DNA of 64,000 nt from Campanula takesimana (taxonomy: Eukaryota > Streptophyta > Magnoliopsida > Asterales > Campanulaceae). The position numbers and the translations under genes were made by a program. The notes below the pieces were generated by a model, which was given only the letters and a program-made list of their open reading frames with translations, was not told where the DNA came from and ran no database searches. Location of the stretch: contig JAOWBW010000248.1 of assembly GCA_026119855.1 (NCBI GenBank), forward strand, positions 867,310 through 931,309. Direction: 5' to 3'. Below, piece by piece: positions 58,088 through 64,000 of this stretch (position 1 is its first letter; every line of letters starts with the position of its first letter).

Positions 58088-58617
58088 CATAATGCTGCTT
58101 TGCAGCGACATCATGAAAACGATGTCGGCCTCATGGAAACGAGGTCAAGGTTTTAAAATGCTGCTTTGCAGCGACATCATGGAAACGATGTCGGCCTCAT
58201 GGAAACGAGGTCAAGGTTTTTAAAATGCTGCTTTGCAGCGACATCATGGAAACGATGTCGGCCTCATGGAAACGAGGTCAAGGTTTTTTAAATGCTGATT
58301 CGCAGCGACATCATGGAAACGATGTCGGCCTCATGGAAACGAGGTCAAGGTTTTTTAAAATGCTGCTTTGCAGCGACATCATGGAAACGATGTCGGCCTC
58401 ATGGAAACGAGGTCAATGTTTTTTAAATGCTGCTTCGCAGCGACATCATGGAAACGATGTCGGCCTCATGGAAACGAGGTCAAGGTTTTTAAAATGCTGC
58501 TTTGCAGCGACATCATGGAAACGATGTCGACCTCATGGAAACGAGGTCAAGGTTTTTAAAATGCTGCTTTGCAGCGACATCATGGAAACGATGTCGGCCT
58601 CATGGAAACGAGGTCAT
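58088..58617. repeat. Minisatellite, ~67-bp unit, 8 copies, three hairpins per unit
   Basis: Copies begin (TGCTGCTTTGCAGCG type) near 58092, 58160, 58226, 58294, 58361, 58429, 58495 and 58562. Each unit holds GCTGCTTTGCAGC, GACATC-ATGGAAAC-GATGTC and a GCCTC/GACCTC-ATGGAAAC-GAGGTC hairpin; the two latter share one loop. Sequence identity among copies is very high. It lies in the 3' untranslated region of the Tat element. The long plus-strand open frame across it is a by-product of the repeat. Confidence 0.93.
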
Positions 58618-59103
58618 GATAATGAGCCTGTGATAAGTAATGGGAACATATAAAGGGAATATACAACTATGGGCCTCGAAAGGCCTAAAATAACTTGCGA
58701 AAATACTAAAAAGGCGACATAAACAAGATGACAGAATAAAGAGAGAATTGGATTTCATAAAGGCTTAGACAGTTAAAATGGTGACATGAAGCGGTGCTCA
58801 TGCCGGGATGGACGAAAGAATTTCCACAATAAAACAAAATTTTTGATTTGAAGTTATGTTTAGGCATGCGGAAAAAATATCTTGTAATAAGGTTGCCTAA
58901 AGACAACCTCATCCTTTTTCGAAGGGAGTATGGGGCTACATAGAAATAAGGGTTCATCTTGCCAGAAACAAGGTTTTCTGACGAGAATTATCAATAACAA
59001 ACAATAAGCTCGGGGGGCTCCGGAGGTATAAAGTGATAAAAAGAGAACTGTGAAAAGCATATCGGCTCATAAACAAATGGTTGGTTGGAAAAAATTGAAA
59101 AGT

Positions 59104-59679
59104 TTATAATGGTTTACGTACAAACTTAAGGAAAGTAGAGCGAACTACCCAAAAGCTTTCATTAATAACCACATATGGGTCCCACAACAGGTCGGGACCA
59201 TAACCTTTCCGAAGATTAATAAAGGAAAAAGCAAAAAGGAAGCTAGGGGAAACAAAGATGTTAATATTGATGTGGATGGTTAGGCCTTCCCCGTTGTTAC
59301 TAACACCATCATCCCCAGTACCATCGTCAGAACCATCATCATCATCATTATCGTCTATGTCCATTTCATCCCCGCCTTCACCACCAGAAGAACCAGCGGA
59401 CGGCATTTCCCCACCTATGGGGTTCTCATCATCTGGGTCAGGGGTCTCCTCTTCTTCTCCATCGCTTTCTTCATCCTCCTTTCCTACACTAGAAGAGGAC
59501 TTGCTTTTTGAAGACGAAGAGTCACCGGTGGAAAGAGATTGTATCGGCATGGAACGTTCCCCATTACTGTCTGACGGCGACTGTTCCGGAGGTGTTGGAG
59601 GAAAGGGAGGATAGGTAGAATCTGAGTCCCAACCTCCCATGTCGTAGTCCTCATAATCATAAGGACTAGAACCCATCAT
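59104..59679 (-). CDS. Antisense acidic-protein ORF of the Tat element
   Basis: The 191-residue frame (two Mets at the start, MMGSSPYDYEDYDMGGWDS) has a Tyr/Asp-rich N-terminus, then Ser/Pro-rich and strongly Asp/Glu-rich stretches (EEDEESDGEEEE, DDNDDDDGSDDG). The C-terminal ~55 residues are hydrophobic and may be intron or untranslated sequence read through. CTATAAAAAGG lies at about 59747-59757, 70 bases upstream, with a pyrimidine-rich leader. Extra antisense frames between pol and the 3' LTR are known for the Tat lineage (for example Grande and Retand); function unknown. Confidence 0.65.
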   Translation of the reverse strand: MMGSSPYDYEDYDMGGWDSDSTYPPFPPTPPEQSPSDSNGERSMPIQSLSTGDSSSSKSKSSSSVGKEDEESDGEEEETPDPDDENPIGGEMPSAGSSGGEGGDEMDIDDNDDDDGSDDGTGDDGVSNNGEGLTIHININIFVSPSFLFAFSFINLRKGYGPDLLWDPYVVINESFWVVRSTFLKFVRKPL

Positions 59680-59746
59680 CTTAAGGAAGAGACAAAGGAG
59701 TTGGAAGAGAAAAGAAAGATGAAAATTAAAAGAGCCAAGATCACCT

Positions 59747-59757
59747 TTTTATAGACC
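59747..59757 (-). promoter_or_regulatory. TATA box of the antisense acidic ORF
   Basis: The minus strand reads CTATAAAAAGG 68 bases before the first ATG, followed by a CT-rich leader (CTTTCTTTTCTCTTCC). This is the expected plant core-promoter layout. Confidence 0.6.
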
Positions 59758-59759
59758 GA

Positions 59760-60775
59760 GAAGGCAAAGGGGCGAATCATAAAAATCGTCATAAATATGC
59801 TCATTTCCCAAGGCAATGATGAAATTGGAAGTTCAATCGGTCACGTCATAAGGTTCAAGATTAAGATTCACAAAGATTTTGGAGGCTGGGTTTTAAGTGC
59901 AATCAATGCCCTAGGAGCGTGACTGTAAACGCCTGTACGTCATCAAAATAAGGCAAATAGAAAGGGTACACGTGTGCGGACAGGGACACAGGATATGACT
60001 GGTGATGAGGTCACATATCTGATCTTGATGAGCGAGTTATTGCATAAAAAGGCAAAGCAAAATTGCAAATATTTTCAACAACATAAGGGACAAGTCAATA
60101 CGGCAAAACGACGAAATCGAAAATTCTAATACAAACCTATCGTAATAAAGCGGGCAAAATATCGGTCACGGTAAGGAAATTGAACAGTCAGAGCCTTTTA
60201 AAGAAAAGTTTATTTCAAAAACTGCGAGATAGACTAAAGACTAATCTCCCCGTTTTAGGTGGGAAGAATAGGGAGTCGTCATAACAATAAAGGATAGTTG
60301 GGTATGCTCCTATAAAGATAGATAGTTGGAAAGAATAAAACAAGAGGCAAAAAATCACAAGAAAAAGACGAGTATATCAAGTAAGCGTGATAGCCCAAAG
60401 GCCAATCCCGCCATGAGAAAGAAGGTGAGGTCGCAAACACTTTTTAATTTCTAAGTAATAAGAAATAGTAACGTGGATTTTGTCACAAACAAAATTAAGG
60501 ATAAAGTACGCGGTAAGGAAAGGAGTTCAAAACACCGCCAAAATAGGCATACAGACCATTACAAAATCGAACGCGTTTTAATCGCACAAGCGTCATCAAA
60601 AAACTACAACGGAAGGAAATAAATTGTTTGAAGGCACCAGCAAACCATAATCAAATCGCATGAAGCAAGGAACTGAATTAAGCGGAAGACTGATCTTGAT
60701 GAGTTTTGGAACGACGCTCAGTTCGGGAAGCGATGGCGGCATCTTTGGCGTCGTCCAAAGCTTGATTCTTGGAAT
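59760..60775. other. Non-coding interval of the Tat element
   Basis: There is no convincing gene. The interval separates the two antisense transcription units and presumably holds the promoter of the small one and the 3' end of the large one. No repeats stood out. Confidence 0.45.
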
Positions 60776-63230
60776 CTACATGATTATACCACTTTTCCAC
60801 GATGGCAGAGTCGAGAACAGGGGGGGAGTCCATTTGGCTTTGCCGAGAACAAGATCTTCTGTGGCGAGATTACAAAGTTCATCAGCAGAGTAAGGAATAA
60901 GAGCATGGCCTGAACGAGAATGATCACTGAACAGAGTTTCAGATCCCCACTGCAAAAGCTTCTCAATAGTAATAGCCAGGATAACTTTATGATCAGCAGC
61001 CACAGCACGCAAGATCTGGAGAGCAACTAGTTCCCGCGTTTCCTGCAAATCATCTACAGCTTGAACTTTAAGATCGTTGATCTCGGTATCCCGCTTTGCA
61101 ATTTTCTCTTCAGACGCCTTTAAGTCATCCTTTAGCTTCTCCACCTCTGCAGTGATTGCAGCAATTCGATCCCTAAAATCAGTCTCGGACGCATTAGCTC
61201 GTTCCTCAATCTCAGATTTCTCGCCTCTCAGCCTCTCAATTGTGGAATCCCGCCTATGGACTTTCTTCTTCTCAGCATCCCAACCAGCAATAGCATTGTC
61301 CAATTGAGAATTCTGCGCTCTACTTCGCTAGACAATTCTTGATTTTGTTGGCCCAGCGCCATAATGTCACTACTAAGCTGAAAAGAGAAAGAGAAAAAAG
61401 AATAAATAAGCGAGGATCTAAAGTCAGAAGAGAATAAGGAAATAGGGGGAAGTTACCAGAGAAAGGTTCAGGCCAGTCCTGCAAACAATCCTACTAGTCG
61501 AAGAAGCCGCAGAAGAAGTTATTTGATCCATATCGGCAATTCGCTTATGGGCGGCAAGACCTAAAATAACTTGGTCATCCGTAGGCTCAGCGAGAATCAA
61601 ACCTTTGAGGGGAGGAGCGCTGCTAATGATCTCGTTGCTAAGGTTCCTAAGGGAGGCATAATCAGAAGGCTTCACAAAGCCCTTTTGGAGCCAAGTCGCC
61701 ATACCAGTGTGAGAAGGTAACTCATCTCGCCGAAGGGGAATAGAAGTCGGGGGAGTCGACAAGCCCCCATCCTCCCCAGTTAAATCATGAACAAGAGGGT
61801 TTTCCTTTGGTATCCCCGACCGTTGAGCCATCTCACCTCGATCTACCTCTTCTGTAGTCGCAGTTTTTGGGTCATCCCCCTCACCCGTTTTTTCAGAATC
61901 CTCGGTGCGAGAACTGGGGGCTGGGGTAGACTCATCTACAAGTTGAGAACTTTCAGGTGCCACTTTAGTAAGTCGCCTTCTTTTAGTTGGGGGCTTAGAG
62001 GTTTTGGCTTTTTCCCGCTCGGCGGCAATCTTGGCAGTTGCAGCTTCCTCATCATCCATACCGTTAGTAGCAATGGGAAGAGGCAAGTCAGATGAGAGGC
62101 GGCCCAAACGGGAGTCCCTTTTGGTCGCTTCGCGGGAACGTTCTCGCTCAGAAGAAAGATTAGCGTTGTGCTTGGATCCTGAATGCATGTTTCGTTGAAC
62201 TGAAGCAAAACAAAGTACTTCTAAGAAGCAGCAAATAATATCATAATAATATTAAGACAAAAAAATATAAGGATAAAGAAATCGTACGTAAAACTTCAGT
62301 CATAACAGGACAATGGTGCGGTTTGGCGCATCTTTGGCACTCATGAGATAATAAGAATCCATTGTGAAATTCCCAACATGCATAACTATCAATATGAACC
62401 ACGTCAACCCGCTCCCTCTCTAGCGGGAGATTATCAGAAATGCCAACTTGACACAACAATTTTCGATCAGAAAGAATACGGCGACATGAAAATCTTGCGT
62501 TAGGATGATCAATAAGAGAAGAAAAGGAATCTAATATGCGCTGAGGCAAAACCTCATCGTTTAGGTTCAATTCTTCTTTCTTCCCTAATGAATGTTTGAG
62601 ATCTTTTAAATAGCAGGGGTGTGTCCATCCAGAACGAGAAATAACGAATAGGGGGTTGGCTAGCCAATTATGCACTTTCCCGGGAAGAGGAGTGAAGATT
62701 TTTGCTCGCCCGTACTTTAAAGATACTCTTGTTTCGGAAGTACCATCAGGCAATTTGGAAGTATGTTTGTAAGTATAAAAGAAGTGTTTAAACAGGGGCA
62801 TGGTGGGTTCCCGGCGAAGGGCGCGGCAAACAACTATAAAACAAGTTAGGATCCTAAAGGCATTCGGATGAATCTCCATAACAGAAGCTTGCAATTCATG
62901 AAGGAAAAGGCTGATGAAAGGATCAATGGGAAAGCGAAGCCCGGCGTCCAATTGGGCAGGAAAAAATACAATCCCGTCAGAACGACTTCGTGAAACGGCC
63001 AAGGATGTATCGCCTTGAAACTCAGTAATGTGATATACAACATGATCAATGTTATATTTATTATGCCACTTGGTAATGGGATTTCGGTCCAGGTCAGCAT
63101 AAGGACAATAGTCAGGGACCGTAAAGTCATATACAGGCCTTCCAACCGTCGGACGAAGAGGAACATGTTTACCTGATACAGAAGAGACCGAAGCCGCAAT
63201 GGGGGAGCTAATCCCAGCCTGATCAGCCAT
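60776..63230 (-). CDS. Antisense gene of the Tat element: putative-gypsy-type-transposon domain plus coiled coil
   Basis: Three exons join by consensus sites: 63230-62288 (donor GTACGA), 62199-61457 (TTGCTTCAG acceptor, GTAACT donor), 61377-60776. Exon 1 carries a domain I recognise as the plant putative gypsy-type transposon family (VPDYCPYADLDRNPITKWHN, AGLRFPIDPF, HPNAFRILTCFIVVCRAL, KVHNWLANPLFVISRSGW). Exon 2 is charged, with KPPTKRRRLTK as a possible nuclear signal. Exon 3 is a long coiled coil (STIERLRGEKSEIEERANAS...ITAEVEKLKDDLKASEEK). I chose ATG 63228-63230 (GAGATGGCTG) because a TATA box lies 233 bases upstream. One base is lost near 61320, putting the coiled coil out of frame. 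It is known in Tat elements as an antisense extra ORF; role unknown. Confidence 0.72.
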
Positions 63231-63462
63231 CTCACTGGAGGAACTGGAAGAGGAAAGAATTTGTTTATAACGGCGTCTACGCTTTAAGCTAAGGGAAAGA
63301 AGAGAATTAAAATGTATAGAGTCATCTTGCAAAAGACGATTACGGTAGTGACATATATGAAAAAATAATGAGCGAGAATCAAAGAACCGATGCGACATGG
63401 GGGCTGCCCGAGAAAGAAAAAGGGGACCTTTGATATGAAGAAATGGAATTAAGTCTGGGTCG

Positions 63463-63470
63463 TTTTTATA
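63463..63470 (-). promoter_or_regulatory. TATA box of the antisense Tat gene
   Basis: The minus strand reads GGTATAAAAACGACC here, with a T/C-rich leader to the ATG at 63230. This decides the start codon against upstream in-frame Mets that would lie in the leader or promoter. Confidence 0.6.
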
Positions 63471-63500
63471 CCTACGAACTATATTAATCAGGTCATCCAA

Positions 63501-64000
63501 AGTTATTCTTATCCAACGATTTAGGTCAAATTTGTAAATCCCCCAGATTTTTGACAGACACCATATTTAATTTTCTTGGTGGTCATTTTGGTTCTAACCA
63601 TAGTAGAAAGTATAAAGGAAAAGATGATAAAAGACAATGGACTCAAGGAAAAACGATAGGGCAAAGGGGAAATACCTGGAGACGTAACAGAGGACGAAGG
63701 AGTCGTGTCGGAAAGTATCACCGTATCTGGGGAAGACGACCGGAGAAGCTGAAAAACGTGAGATAAACAACGAGCCAGCGATCAAACTGGAACGCCTTGA
63801 CCGGAAAGGGACAAGGAGCAAGAATCAAGAGTTAATTTTGTAAACAAACGAGGACAATAGCAGAAACAGTAGGAAATGAGATTAGGGTTTTTTTCCCGGC
63901 GGCGACGAATAAAACTGCAAGGAAAGGGGAAGTGAAAGAAACAATTTAAGAAGCTGGGGCCCAGTGTTTGTTATCATGAGAGAAAGGACAGCTGGCTTGG
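63501..64000. other. Non-coding right edge, upstream of the antisense gene
   Basis: No gene is recognised. It should be the distal promoter of the antisense gene and the approach to the 3' LTR. No match to the 5' LTR starting TGTTGAACCGGG was seen before the window ends. Confidence 0.45.

Noticed and set aside
58005..58653. Repetitive plus-strand proteins (MLLCSDIMETMSASWKRGQGF repeats in short form)
   Set aside because: The frame arises because the minisatellite unit lacks stops in that frame; unit length varies between 66 and 68, so the frame changes. No start context or neighbours support a real protein.

Overview
This is nuclear DNA of a flowering plant, almost certainly a eudicot. The sequence is AT-rich with long gene-poor stretches. 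It holds many Stowaway-type MITEs with CTCCCTCCGTCCC-like ends and TA target duplications, Copia and Gypsy LTR retrotransposons, Mutator-like elements, a plant-specific F-box/DUF295 gene and plant tRNA-Gln genes. I cannot name the species. Only a few genes look intact: an F-box gene (48070-49128, minus), two tRNA-Gln genes, a plant-mobile-domain (PMD) gene that is probably transposon-borne, and antisense genes inside a Tat-type retrotransposon.

Layout. (1) 1-6.7 kb: a decayed Mutator-like transposase gene with FAR1-type, MULE, SWIM and OTU modules (minus, cut by the left edge), then a PMD gene (minus). Unusual ACACGAG-type hairpin repeats lie in the introns and flanks of both. (2) 8.1-49.2 kb: an array of four degenerate head-to-tail units, A (8.1-15.27 kb), B (15.27-22.85 kb), C (about 31.9-41.43 kb) and D (41.43-49.2 kb). 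The ancestral unit carried an F-box/DUF295 gene, TOPLESS-like WD40 exons and a promoter-like 5' region, all on the minus strand. Only the F-box gene of D is complete. Because the units are paralogues, the copy lacking an insertion acts as a natural empty site, and many transposon boundaries and target duplications can be read directly.

(3) Elements nested in the array: a PIF/Harbinger-like MITE, a retroposed insert with a 15-bp duplication, a solo Copia LTR carrying a Gypsy LTR, an internally frameshifted Tork-type Copia (22.8-31.9 kb) holding a deleted Ale-type Copia, a foldback Mutator-like element with ~410-bp arms, a second solo LTR with a hAT MITE, and a four-level nest at 41.8-45.3 kb. 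(4) 50.1-54.4 kb: a cluster of six tRNA-Gln-derived loci on the minus strand. Two are intact or nearly so. One canonical tRNA-Gln(CUG) gene is split by a hAT MITE that itself carries a Stowaway, and one decayed copy has a CUA (amber-reading) anticodon. (5) 55.97 kb to the right edge: a Tat-lineage Ty3/Gypsy element. Its 5' LTR and primer-binding site are followed by a fusion of a gag start to an integrase end, a 67-bp hairpin minisatellite, and two antisense transcription units with their own TATA boxes. Its 3' LTR lies beyond the window.

Apart from the F-box protein and the tRNAs there is no sign of cooperating host genes. The window is mainly a record of local duplication and repeated transposon insertion.
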